Source: Saprospiraceae bacterium
Lineage (GTDB): Bacteria; Bacteroidota; Bacteroidia; Chitinophagales; Saprospiraceae
Length of the DNA: 64,000 nt
Reading direction: 5' to 3'
NCBI GenBank assembly: GCA_041392805.1
Contig: JAWKLJ010000002.1
Coordinates: forward strand, 2,061,001-2,125,000
The translations under genes were made by a program, and so were the position numbers. The notes beneath the pieces were generated by a model. That model was not told the origin of the DNA. It was given only the letters and a program-made list of their open reading frames with translations, and made no database searches. Every line of letters starts with the position of its first letter. The first letter of the stretch is position 1. Shown piece after piece: positions 36,717-45,648 of the stretch.

Positions 36717-37835
36717 ATGCAAAAGATGCTCGTCTATTTGTTTTTTGGAAGTTTATTGGCAGCTTGTACGTCAACCGCGCCAAAGGATGATAGCAAAGCA
36801 ATCCAGCTTCTCCCAAAAACAGTTGTTTCCATCAAAGGCAACCAATTTTATTTAAATGGGACCATCACCTATAAAGACCGCGAGTGGGAAGGCCACAAAA
36901 TCGAAGGACTTTTAATGAATTCGCGCATGGTCCAAGGGATTTTTGACGACGCCAACCCCGAAACCAGAGACCTTTTTGTTTATCCTGATACCAAAACATG
37001 GGACCCTGACCGCAACACCAATGAGTTTGTTGCCGCTATGCCAGATTGGTACGCTCACGGCCTCTTGGCATTTACCCTCAATTTGCAAGGGGGGAGCCCG
37101 ACAGGTTATGGAAACAAAAATTGGTACAATTCCACTTTCGATAAAAAAGGTTATCCCAAGCCAGCCTACCTCGATCGCCTGGATCGAATTTTAAAAAAGG
37201 CAGATGAATTGGGAATGGTGTCCATTCTAGGCTATTTCTATTTCGGCCAAGATCAATTTCTGGAAGATGAGGCCGCTGTCATTAATGCGGTCGACCAAAT
37301 GACGGATTGGCTGCTTCAGAAGGGTTACCAAAACATCTTGGTAGAAGTCAATAATGAATGTGATGTGAATGCTTATGATCATGACATCCTGAAACCGGAA
37401 CGCGTGCATGAATTGATTGAGCGGGTTCGCGATAAGTCATTGGATGGCAGACGTTTATTAGTCGGGACCAGCTTTAAAGGGAACGCCATTCCTACATCCA
37501 ATGTAGCCAAGGTCAGCGACTTCATCCTCATTCATGGCAATGGCGTCAGCGACCCCAACAGAATAACCGAAATGGTTGCACAAACCAAACTAGTAGAAGG
37601 GTACAAAGGCCAACCGATTTTGTTTAATGAAGATGATCACTATGATTACAATAATTCCGAAAATAATATGGCGATGGCAGTTAAAGCCTATGCCTCATGG
37701 GGCTATTTTGATTTTCGTAGAAAAGACGAAACAGATATCACTATTGGCTACCAAAGCGTGCCGGTGGATTGGCGCATCAACTCTGAACGAAAAATGGCCT
37801 TCTTTAACCAATTAAAAATGATAACTGGTAAATAA
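36717..37835 (+). CDS. Putative (beta/alpha)8 glycoside hydrolase, lipoprotein
   Basis: 372 residues from the ATG at 36717; this start gives a proper lipoprotein signal (FFGSLLAAC, Cys17), while an upstream in-frame GTG at 36642 lies in a repeat. 'FYLNGTITY' begins the barrel, as in clan A hydrolases. 'ILVEVNNECDV' (about residue 207) puts a Glu after Asn at the end of a strand like the acid/base, and 'PILFNEDDHYD' (about 300) could hold the nucleophile. No CAZy family can be assigned by eye. Seven bases separate it from the AraD1-like gene, so both probably serve one sugar pathway. Confidence 0.68.
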   Translation: MQKMLVYLFFGSLLAACTSTAPKDDSKAIQLLPKTVVSIKGNQFYLNGTITYKDREWEGHKIEGLLMNSRMVQGIFDDANPETRDLFVYPDTKTWDPDRNTNEFVAAMPDWYAHGLLAFTLNLQGGSPTGYGNKNWYNSTFDKKGYPKPAYLDRLDRILKKADELGMVSILGYFYFGQDQFLEDEAAVINAVDQMTDWLLQKGYQNILVEVNNECDVNAYDHDILKPERVHELIERVRDKSLDGRRLLVGTSFKGNAIPTSNVAKVSDFILIHGNGVSDPNRITEMVAQTKLVEGYKGQPILFNEDDHYDYNNSENNMAMAVKAYASWGYFDFRRKDETDITIGYQSVPVDWRINSERKMAFFNQLKMITGK

Positions 37836-37842
37836 TCAGCTC

Positions 37843-38847
37843 ATGCGTTTAGTTCAGCTTTACCACCCCACATTTGGTCGTAGGGTAGCCCTTGTTGAGG
37901 CCGCTCAATTACGTTTACTGCACGATTTCACTTCGATTTATGACCTTGCGCTAAAAGCCATAGCAGAAGGCGGATCGCTAACGAATTTGATCCAGGCAAA
38001 AGTGTCAAATGAACTGCTAGATTATGATTTGATCTATCAAGGCCAATCAGCATGGCAGCTACTCCCCGCCTTTGATCATCCCATTAATCCTAATGCATGT
38101 ATGCTCTCAGGTACCGGACTTACCCACAAGGCTAGTGCCGATAATCGGCAGCAAATGCATGAGGCTGCAAAAGAAGAGACCTTGACGGATAGTATGAAAA
38201 TGTATCTCTGGGGCGTTGAGGGCGGTCATCCACCATCTGGCGAAATAGGTATCCAACCCGAATGGTTCTACAAGGGAAATGGCACTTTGTTGCGAGGACA
38301 CGGCGCAGCCTTGCCGGTGCCGCCCTATGCTGATGATGGGGGGGAAGAGCCTGAGATTGCCGGTATTTATGTAGTTGACCCTTCCGGAAAACCCTGGCGC
38401 GTTGGATTTGCTACGGCCAATGAGTTTTCAGACCATGTCATGGAACGCAAAAACTACCTCTACCTGGCACCCTCCAAGCTTCGATGTTGTGCTATCGGCC
38501 CCGAGCTCACAATCCGCCCAGGTCTCCAGGCGCTCTCCGGAAAAGTGCGCATTTATCGCCAGAGCGAAATCCTTTGGGAAAAAGCCATCCAAACGGGTGA
38601 AGCCAATATGTCCCATAGCATAGCCAACCTGGAATACCACCATTTCAAATACGCGAATCATTTGTGCCCGGGGCAGGTGCACATCCATTTTTTCGGAGCT
38701 GACGCCTTTAGTTTTGGCGAAAAAATTCAATTGGCAGATGGCGATAGGATGGAAGTATACTGGGAAGGCATGGGCCGCCCCTTGCAGAATACCCTTGCCG
38801 TCGTGCAAGGGGCGGCGCCCTTTGTCAAAGTCGCCATCCTTACGTAA
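37843..38847 (+). CDS. AraD1/GguC family protein (FAH-fold)
   Basis: 334 residues, cytoplasmic. It resembles AraD1/GguC proteins of the fumarylacetoacetate-hydrolase fold: 'MLSGTGLTHKASADNRQQMH' (about residues 87-106), 'PEWFYKGNG', 'GEEPEIAGIYVVDP' with metal-binding acidic residues, 'ATANEFSDHVMERKNYLYLA'. Known for AraD1: dehydration of 2-keto-3-deoxy acid sugars such as L-2-keto-3-deoxyarabonate. It follows the lipoprotein hydrolase by seven bases. Inference: release of a sugar outside, followed by acid-sugar catabolism inside. Substrate not certain. Confidence 0.85.
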   Translation: MRLVQLYHPTFGRRVALVEAAQLRLLHDFTSIYDLALKAIAEGGSLTNLIQAKVSNELLDYDLIYQGQSAWQLLPAFDHPINPNACMLSGTGLTHKASADNRQQMHEAAKEETLTDSMKMYLWGVEGGHPPSGEIGIQPEWFYKGNGTLLRGHGAALPVPPYADDGGEEPEIAGIYVVDPSGKPWRVGFATANEFSDHVMERKNYLYLAPSKLRCCAIGPELTIRPGLQALSGKVRIYRQSEILWEKAIQTGEANMSHSIANLEYHHFKYANHLCPGQVHIHFFGADAFSFGEKIQLADGDRMEVYWEGMGRPLQNTLAVVQGAAPFVKVAILT

Positions 38848-38882
38848 ATTAACGTAAGGTTTGCTATCGAGGACTCCGCCAT

Positions 38883-38944
38883 TAGCCGACTTCGTCTGCC
38901 GAAGGCGACTTCGTCGTCCGAAGGCCGACTTCGTCTGCCGAAGG
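38883..38944. repeat. Three-copy tandem 'gccgacttcgtctgccgaag'
   Basis: Three units of about 20 bases stand head to tail; the middle one is changed to GCGACTTCGTCGTCCGAAG. Each contains CTTCG...CGAAG and so can fold alone. Non-coding, between the convergent genes ending at 38847 and 39086. Confidence 0.7.
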
Positions 38945-38973
38945 ACAAAGGTGCGTCAGGCTGCGGTTTTGGC

Positions 38974-38999
38974 TCCACCTTTTCGCGCGAAAAGGTGGA
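38974..38999. terminator. Perfect 26-base palindrome between convergent genes
   Basis: Arm TCCACCTTTTCGC with its exact complement GCGAAAAGGTGGA, no loop bases. It lies between the AraD1-like gene (plus) and the GH92 gene (minus), so a bidirectional terminator is likely. There is only a short A-run on the right. Confidence 0.55.
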
Positions 39000-39085
39000 A
39001 AAGCAAATATTGTTGCCAAGCACCCTGGTAAAACCCTATCACCCAAGCCTCTGAAAGGCCTTAAGTACTCAAATCTGACATTAAA

Positions 39086-41383
39086 TTATCTAGCACTGGC
39101 CCCCATCACCAGCTCCAGTTTGCCACCCTTAACCAAAGCACTGTGCGGGAAAGAATAGCCTTGGATCGGCTTCCCATTGAGGCTTGCGGATTGAAGGAAA
39201 AGATGATCCGGGCCATTATTTTGTACGCTTATCTCAAATTTGTCGCCTGGATAATAATCGGGATGTAATTGGATGCTAATATGATCAAAAATCGGGCTGG
39301 CTAATTCGTAAACGGGATCTTCCTCCGTTCCTCCGGTCATTTGAAACAGACCAATTTTCATTAAGACGGCCAAGGCGCCCATTAGCCCCTGGTCTTCATC
39401 CCCATTGTAACCAGTATCCGGGTTTAGCCCGCCATAAGCAGTAGTGGCAACCTGCCGTGACCAATATTGGGTAAGGTCAGGTCGCCCCAGGTGATTAAAA
39501 ACAAAGGCAGTTTGAATAGAGGGTTGGTTACCATAATTAATGGGAATCCGACGGTATTCAGGATGTGTTTCCAAGTCGTGGGAGCTGCCGGAGGTGAACC
39601 CTAGCTTCCTGGCTTCCTCGAATTGAGCGTTGAGTTGGGTGGCAGCCGCCTCTTCACCGCCCATCAGCGCCGCCAATCCTTTTAAATCCTGTGGAACAAA
39701 CCAGTGGGATTGCGCACCATTGGATTCATTAAAACCATGCTCATAAAGGTAAGGATCAAAAGGATCGAGCCATTTCCCCTCAATAGATTTGGGCCGAATC
39801 CAACCGCTTTCTTTATCAAATAGGTTTTGGTAATGCTTGGATCGTTCTGTGAAATAGCTGAAGTCTTCCAGTTTTCCGAGCGCTTTGGCCATTTGCGCCA
39901 GGGTCCAATCTTGATAGGTATATTCGAGGGTAAGGCTCGCTCCGTCCTGATGGAAACCGAATTTCCCTTCGGGAATGGGGTAGGGGACATACCCGTTGGC
40001 TATATAATGCGTCAAACCACCTCCCAGTAAGGTTGCGTGTTCGTATCCAGCTCGTGCCATAGTACCACCTGGCATATGGTTCTTCTTCATGCCCTCATAG
40101 GCCATCTCAACATCAAATCCTTTGATTCCTTTTTGAAAGGCGCTCACAATAAAAGGGGTAGATGATGCTCCCGTCATAACATGCGTGTAATTCCCGCCAG
40201 AAGGGCCCCTTGGCACAAAGCCCCCATCCTTGTAATAAACAAGCAAACTATTCACAAACTCTTCGTAAATCTCTGGATAAGCCAGCCCCCAAAGGGTATT
40301 CAAAGTCCACTGGGCTCCCCAGAAGGAATCGGAATTGTAATGGTTAAAGGCAGGGCTACCATCTGCCTTCAGGGGTAATTGACCTATCCTAAAGTCGGCG
40401 CCTGTATTATCTGGGTAGGCGCCATTCACATCACTTATGATTCGTCGCCCCTGCAAGGCATGCCATAAATCGGTATAAAAGCGCCTTTGGTCTGTCTCAC
40501 TTCCTCCTTCTACTTGGATGCGGTTCAAATAGCTATTCCATTCTTCCCGCGAATCCGCCACAATCGCTGCAAAATCCCAGTCGGGAAGTTCTTGCGCTAA
40601 GTTCAATTGGGCATTCGCCACAGCAGTATAGGAGATGGCCGCTTTCATTAAGAGCGGGGCCTCGGTTTTTTCTGTTAACTGTACGATGAATTTGCCGTCA
40701 GCTCCTGCTATCACTTCTCCAATATTTTGGTTGAGCGTGATATAAAAGAAGACTTTGGCATCCTTGGGGCGGCGGCGAGTGGGGGCATTTACCAATTCGC
40801 CGATCAGCGTTTTGTCATTTACTTTCTCTAGCTTCCCACCTGTGATTTCAGAAGGTCCTAAAAGTCCACCCAAATTGAAAACAATCCCTCGTTCACTTGC
40901 TGTCGGAAAATTATATTGATGAAATCCAACCCTTTTTGTACTTGTCAACTGCACGTCAATCCCATATCGGTCTAGGCTAAGTTGATGGAAACCGGGTGCT
41001 ACTTTTTCTTTTTCATGCTGAAATGTAGAAAAGTAATCCGTCATTATTGCTTGTTCCTTCCCCACTTCATAAGTCACTGGCATCACCGACAAACCCGATA
41101 ATTGCCAGGCATGAATATGGCTAAAGCCTTTGATCGTATCCGTATGATAGCGATAACCACTGCCCCAGGCCCCGCCAATCTGCGTATCCGGATTTAAGGT
41201 CACCATGCCAAATGGACGGCAGGCGGAGGAAAAAAAGAACCAACGGGAATTGGCGGCATCTAAGTGGGGATAGACGAGATCAACCAGGTTCTGATCTGTC
41301 GAGGGTGCTACGCTTTGTTCTACTTGACAGGCCTGTAGCCCAACCAAACAAAGGAGGGAGAAAAGGAGTACTTGCTTAAACAT
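39086..41383 (-). CDS. GH92 family glycosidase (alpha-mannosidase type), lipoprotein
   Basis: 765 residues, lipoprotein signal with Cys19 (LVGLQAC). GH92 landmarks: 'FFFSSACRPFGMVTLNPDTQ' near the N-terminus, 'GSGYRYHTDTIKGFSHIHAW', 'QRRFYTDLWHALQ', 'NSDSFWGAQWTLNTLW', 'INYGNQPSIQTAFVFNHLGR' and 'GYNGDEDQGLMGA', where the usual family form is PGNxDxGxMSAW. Known: calcium-dependent exo-alpha-mannosidases acting on glycans in the periplasm or at the surface. The altered last motif marks a divergent branch, so linkage specificity is uncertain. Confidence 0.9.
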   Translation of the reverse strand: MFKQVLLFSLLCLVGLQACQVEQSVAPSTDQNLVDLVYPHLDAANSRWFFFSSACRPFGMVTLNPDTQIGGAWGSGYRYHTDTIKGFSHIHAWQLSGLSVMPVTYEVGKEQAIMTDYFSTFQHEKEKVAPGFHQLSLDRYGIDVQLTSTKRVGFHQYNFPTASERGIVFNLGGLLGPSEITGGKLEKVNDKTLIGELVNAPTRRRPKDAKVFFYITLNQNIGEVIAGADGKFIVQLTEKTEAPLLMKAAISYTAVANAQLNLAQELPDWDFAAIVADSREEWNSYLNRIQVEGGSETDQRRFYTDLWHALQGRRIISDVNGAYPDNTGADFRIGQLPLKADGSPAFNHYNSDSFWGAQWTLNTLWGLAYPEIYEEFVNSLLVYYKDGGFVPRGPSGGNYTHVMTGASSTPFIVSAFQKGIKGFDVEMAYEGMKKNHMPGGTMARAGYEHATLLGGGLTHYIANGYVPYPIPEGKFGFHQDGASLTLEYTYQDWTLAQMAKALGKLEDFSYFTERSKHYQNLFDKESGWIRPKSIEGKWLDPFDPYLYEHGFNESNGAQSHWFVPQDLKGLAALMGGEEAAATQLNAQFEEARKLGFTSGSSHDLETHPEYRRIPINYGNQPSIQTAFVFNHLGRPDLTQYWSRQVATTAYGGLNPDTGYNGDEDQGLMGALAVLMKIGLFQMTGGTEEDPVYELASPIFDHISIQLHPDYYPGDKFEISVQNNGPDHLFLQSASLNGKPIQGYSFPHSALVKGGKLELVMGASAR

Positions 41384-41623
41384 GCTTTAGCCGTTTTGTG
41401 GTTTTTCGATTGAAATTGAAAGCGGGAAGATAGCTATAATCAGGAGAAAAACGTCAGCAGCCATGCTCAAAATCAAGGCATGGCAAAATCTATGACTCCC
41501 ACACCCAAAAACACCCTCACTCCCAGGGCTGTTAAGCGCTGAAAAAGTGCATTTTTATATTAGTCTAGTGCCGACATCCAATAGAAACTAACAACCCTAT
41601 TCACTTACTACACCCTCACTTAC

Positions 41624-43798
41624 TCACCCTTCCAACACCTCCTTCACCCGATCCGGAGAAAAAGGAAGGTGCCGCAATCGCTTACCCGTCAAGGCCGCAA
41701 AAGCATTGGCGATCGCACCGGCGACTACTGGCGTACTGGCTTCCCCGATCCCTTGCGGTGGCTCCGTTGATGGCATCATGGCCACCGCTATGCTTTCCGG
41801 CGCATCCTCCAGGCGAAGAATAGGATAATCGTGGAAATTAGATTGTTGAATCCGCCCCTTTTCGATGGTCAATTGTTCTGTGAGCACACTACTCATCCCC
41901 ATAATAATGCCACCCTCTATTTGGGCAACGACATTATCCGGTTGAACAATTGTCCCGGCATCTACTGCCGACCAGAAATGGTGGACTTTTATTTTGCCAG
42001 TGGCTTTATCCAAAGAAATCTCGCAGATTCCTGCACATAAGGCACCACTGCGCTCGCCAAAAGCGATGCCCCGGGCGCGCCCTTCCGCAGGAGGGTTACC
42101 CCAGTTGGCCAGTTCGGCTGCCTTTTCGAGGGTAACCAAGGCACGCGGGTGGTCTTTCATCAAGACCCGTCGCATTTCCAGGGGGTCTTTGCCCTGGTCG
42201 GCGGCAATCTCATCAATCATAGACTCAATAGCAAACTTATTGGGACCATGACCAACGGAGCGCCAATGTTTCAGCCGAATCCCATTTTGGAGACTGTGCA
42301 GGGCCACTTCCTGGTGCGGGATATTATAAAATTCATTTCGCGTACCGCTAGCGATCAGGTTGGAGCCATCTCCAACAATAGTATGGGTTAAGGCAGTGAT
42401 TTGACCTTTTTCATCCGCAGCAGCCTCTAGCTTTTGCAAAGACAAAGGGCGGTACATGCCATAGCGTAAATCATCCTCCCTGGTCCAAATCATTTTGACT
42501 GGTTTGGCAACTGCCTGGGAGAGCTTGATGGACTCCAACACGAAATCATCAGTGCTCCGACGCCCTAGTCCACCTCCCAAATAGAGGAGGTTTACTTTTA
42601 CCTTTGATGGATCTATACCTAAGGCCTGGGCAATGGCTGGCGCTACACTACCGGGGCTTTGCGTACCTACCCAAATCTCCGCACTACTGCCATCTGGCGC
42701 CACAGTCGCCACCGAATTGAGTGGCTCCATCTGGGCATGGTAAACATAGTCATTTTTATATTCCGCTTGATAGCGTTTTGCCGCTGTTTTAAAGGCTGCC
42801 TTTACATCGCCTTGGGTATGGAGTATTTTACCTTCTTTGGTACGGCTGGCGATAAGTGCATATTTTTCATAATCCAATTGAGAATCGTGCTTGATTCCGG
42901 CCACCTCTTCACTCCATTGAATGTCTAATTTGGCTTTGGCTGCCAGGGCTTTTTCCATCGTGGTAGCAACCACTCCAATGCCATATTCAAATGGAACAAT
43001 AGCCACAATTCCTTCCATTGCTTCAATGGCTTCCCCATTGAGTAGGGTGGGGGTGGCGCCATGCAAATTACCCCTTTCCAGTACCCCATAATGCATATCA
43101 GGTAGGCTAATATCAATAGCGAATTTGGCGCTGCCATCCACCTTTGCCGGTATATCAAAACGCGGCATGACCTTCCCAATCAGCCTGAAATCGGCCGCTT
43201 GTTTCAATTGTGCTGCCGCGATTTCGGGAATGGATGCGGGAATACTCAGTATATCCACGATTTCACCATAGGCCATTTCCCGTTTGCTAGGTGCATGAAT
43301 GACTTTACTGGGAGCTGTGCTCAATTCTGCTATTGGAACCGCCCAATGTTGTGCCACACTATGCAGCAAAACATACCTCGCCTGGGCACCGGCTTGCCGG
43401 AGACTATCAAAATACCCCATCACCGTCCGGCTACCTACATTAATCATCACCTTGCGATTGCCAAAGGCCTGAAACCCGTATTGCTCTACATCAATGGGGG
43501 CGGTTTCGATCTGGACATCAGACCAGTCTGCATCCAATTCCTCGGCTAGGATAACCGGAAGGGCTGTCATTGATCCCTGGCCCATTTCTGCGGCCGGATT
43601 GTATATCGTAATGCGGCCATCATTGCGCAAGTGAACCCAAGCCGTTACTTTATTTTCGACAAGGTCTTCCTCTGCTATTTTGCCATGCTTGGCGCCACTT
43701 AGGGTCGGATAAAGCGCATAGGCGGTGATAGCGATGGTCACCCCACTCGCTGCTGTAATGAATTGACGCCGGGATATAGAAGCTGTTTTCTTTTCCAT
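41624..43798 (-). CDS. iorB: Molybdopterin-binding aldehyde oxidase/xanthine dehydrogenase subunit (isoquinoline 1-oxidoreductase beta-like)
   Basis: 724 residues with a Tat signal (SRRQFITAAS, residues about 9-18), so exported folded with cofactor. Two tandem aldehyde-oxidase-type domains; 'GGGLGRRSTDDFVLESI' and 'WTREDDLRYGMYRP' bind molybdopterin, and 'GIGEASTPVVAGAIANA' near the C-terminus carries the catalytic Glu. Two bases after the 2Fe-2S subunit gene. Known IorAB reaction: hydroxylation of N-heteroaromatics such as isoquinoline; Bacteroidota homologues are diverse and the substrate is unknown. A haem subunit, found in some such operons, is absent. Confidence 0.88.
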   Translation of the reverse strand: MEKKTASISRRQFITAASGVTIAITAYALYPTLSGAKHGKIAEEDLVENKVTAWVHLRNDGRITIYNPAAEMGQGSMTALPVILAEELDADWSDVQIETAPIDVEQYGFQAFGNRKVMINVGSRTVMGYFDSLRQAGAQARYVLLHSVAQHWAVPIAELSTAPSKVIHAPSKREMAYGEIVDILSIPASIPEIAAAQLKQAADFRLIGKVMPRFDIPAKVDGSAKFAIDISLPDMHYGVLERGNLHGATPTLLNGEAIEAMEGIVAIVPFEYGIGVVATTMEKALAAKAKLDIQWSEEVAGIKHDSQLDYEKYALIASRTKEGKILHTQGDVKAAFKTAAKRYQAEYKNDYVYHAQMEPLNSVATVAPDGSSAEIWVGTQSPGSVAPAIAQALGIDPSKVKVNLLYLGGGLGRRSTDDFVLESIKLSQAVAKPVKMIWTREDDLRYGMYRPLSLQKLEAAADEKGQITALTHTIVGDGSNLIASGTRNEFYNIPHQEVALHSLQNGIRLKHWRSVGHGPNKFAIESMIDEIAADQGKDPLEMRRVLMKDHPRALVTLEKAAELANWGNPPAEGRARGIAFGERSGALCAGICEISLDKATGKIKVHHFWSAVDAGTIVQPDNVVAQIEGGIIMGMSSVLTEQLTIEKGRIQQSNFHDYPILRLEDAPESIAVAMMPSTEPPQGIGEASTPVVAGAIANAFAALTGKRLRHLPFSPDRVKEVLEG

Positions 43799-43800
43799 TT

Positions 43801-44262
43801 TTATACGTTTTTAGCGGCGGTTTCAATAGCTTTTACGATACGCGTATAAGTTCCGCATCGGCACAAATTGCCATTCATATGCTGAATAATTTCCGCCCTG
43901 CTAGCTTGTGGATTTTTGTCTAATAAGGCGGCGGCCTGCATGATTTGCCCCGATTGGCAATAGCCACATTGAGGTACTTGTTCGGCTACCCAAGCTTGCT
44001 GAATAGGGTGAGTGCCATCCGCCGAAAGGCCTTCGATCGTGGTAACCTTTTGTCCCTCGGCCACCCCTGAAACAGGCAACGTACAGGACCTCATCGGGTT
44101 TCCATTAAGGTGAACGGTACAGGCGCCACATTGCCCTACACCACAACCATACTTAGTTCCTGTTAAACCGAGATGTTCCCGCAAAACCCACAAAAGCGGG
44201 GTGTCTTCTTCTGTATTGATCGTATAGGGTTTCCCATTGACGTTGATTGAAAAGGAAGGCAT
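43801..44262 (-). CDS. iorA: 2Fe-2S subunit of an isoquinoline 1-oxidoreductase-like enzyme
   Basis: 153 residues, normal for the family. N-terminal plant-type 2Fe-2S cluster (CGVGQCGAC then C after 11 residues) and C-terminal second cluster ('QCGYCQSGQIMQAA', 'GNLCRCGTYTRI'). It passes electrons from the molybdenum centre of the beta subunit. No signal of its own; co-export with the Tat-bearing partner is the usual arrangement. First gene of the two-gene operon. Confidence 0.92.
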   Translation of the reverse strand: MPSFSINVNGKPYTINTEEDTPLLWVLREHLGLTGTKYGCGVGQCGACTVHLNGNPMRSCTLPVSGVAEGQKVTTIEGLSADGTHPIQQAWVAEQVPQCGYCQSGQIMQAAALLDKNPQASRAEIIQHMNGNLCRCGTYTRIVKAIETAAKNV

Positions 44263-44388
44263 AGCAGCGATTTTGGTTCAGTAGCTAATTTAAGAAAAAC
44301 TTTCTGTATTATGAATTAGGTTCTTTGACAAATGATTGGAGGATTGTTTAGTTTTGGGGTTGAATATAGGAACGTTAAAAATAAAGTC

Positions 44389-45594
44389 ATGAAATTGATC
44401 ATTCGTCAACTATTATGCTGTAGTCTCGTCCTTTCTTCTTGCCAATCCGCTTCAGAAGGAGAACAAAAAGCACAGGAAGCTGAGGCAGGACCAAGCCCTG
44501 TTTTTCTTTTTATAGGCACCTACACCCCAAAAGAAGCAGTGCCTGCTGGCAAGGCATCGGGTATTTATGTATATAAAATGGACACCGAACATGGCACCTT
44601 GACTAAAATCGATAGCATTGAAGGGCCTCTAAACCCGTCCTACTTAGCCATACATCCCAATGGCCGCTACCTGTATGCTGTCAACGAGATGGCAGATGGA
44701 ACAGATGCCGTTTTAGGACAAGTGAGCGCTTTTTCCATTGATGCAGGCGAGATGAAATTTCAAAAATTGAACACCGTTTCCGCCCAGGGAGACGCACCTT
44801 GCCATCTAACCATCACCCCAGATGGGAAACATTTGCTAGTAGCCAATTATGTGGGCGGGAATATTGCGGCTTTTCCGATCGCATCGGATGGGGCCTTGGG
44901 CGAAGCCACTTCGGTGGTTCAGCATGAAGGGAGTGGGCCAGATAAAGGTCGGCAAAAAGAGCCACATGCTCACATGGTCAAGCTTTTTCCCATTGGCGAA
45001 AATAATTTTGTAAGTGTTGATTTGGGGATTGATCGGGTTCTTCATTACCAGTTGGATGAAAACACCGGGCAAATTAATGGCGTAGCGGAGACCCCCACCT
45101 CGCCAGGCGCTGGACCACGGCACCTCGATTTTCACCCAAAATCATCCTGGGTTTATGTGGTAAATGAACTAAATCACACGATTGAAGTGTTTCATTATAC
45201 AACAATCCTTGCGCCCTTCGAGCGAAAACAGACAATTTCTACCTTGAGTGAAGGTTCACAGGCCCAGGCTTATCCTGGAGCCATTAAGGTGCACCCCAAT
45301 GGGCGCTTTTTATATGCTTCCAATAGGGGGCAAACGGAAGAGGAGAACAGTATCGCTATGTATCAAATTGACGCCGAAAATGGTCAATTGACCTTTTTGG
45401 GTGTCCAATCCGTTAATGGATCTTTTCCGCGAGATTTTGAAATTGATCCGAGTGGCAAATTTCTTTTGGTGGCGAATCAAAAGTCAAATAATGTAGTGGT
45501 CTATACGATAAACCTTGAAACAGGAACTTTAGAGGAAACCGAGTTAGACTATGAGATAAACACGCCGGTATGTTTGAAATTCCTCACGCTTTAG
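44389..45594 (+). CDS. Lactonase-family seven-bladed propeller lipoprotein
   Basis: 401 residues from the ATG at 44389, chosen because it yields a lipoprotein signal (CCSLVLSSC, Cys18); an upstream in-frame start at 44332 adds 19 residues with no signal. The rest is a cycloisomerase/YbhE-type 7-bladed propeller ('IGTYTPKEAVPAGKASGIYV', 'HPNGRYLYAVNE', 'GAGPRHLDFHPKSSWVYVVN', 'FPRDFEIDPSGKFLLVANQ'). Known members hydrolyse sugar lactones such as 6-phosphogluconolactone; the lipid anchor means this copy acts outside the cytoplasm, so a non-phosphorylated lactone is more likely. Confidence 0.88.
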   Translation: MKLIIRQLLCCSLVLSSCQSASEGEQKAQEAEAGPSPVFLFIGTYTPKEAVPAGKASGIYVYKMDTEHGTLTKIDSIEGPLNPSYLAIHPNGRYLYAVNEMADGTDAVLGQVSAFSIDAGEMKFQKLNTVSAQGDAPCHLTITPDGKHLLVANYVGGNIAAFPIASDGALGEATSVVQHEGSGPDKGRQKEPHAHMVKLFPIGENNFVSVDLGIDRVLHYQLDENTGQINGVAETPTSPGAGPRHLDFHPKSSWVYVVNELNHTIEVFHYTTILAPFERKQTISTLSEGSQAQAYPGAIKVHPNGRFLYASNRGQTEEENSIAMYQIDAENGQLTFLGVQSVNGSFPRDFEIDPSGKFLLVANQKSNNVVVYTINLETGTLEETELDYEINTPVCLKFLTL

Positions 45595-45648
45595 AAAACA
45601 AGGGAGGATTCCCATTTTGTGTTTGATTTCTAATTAGAATTATTTATC

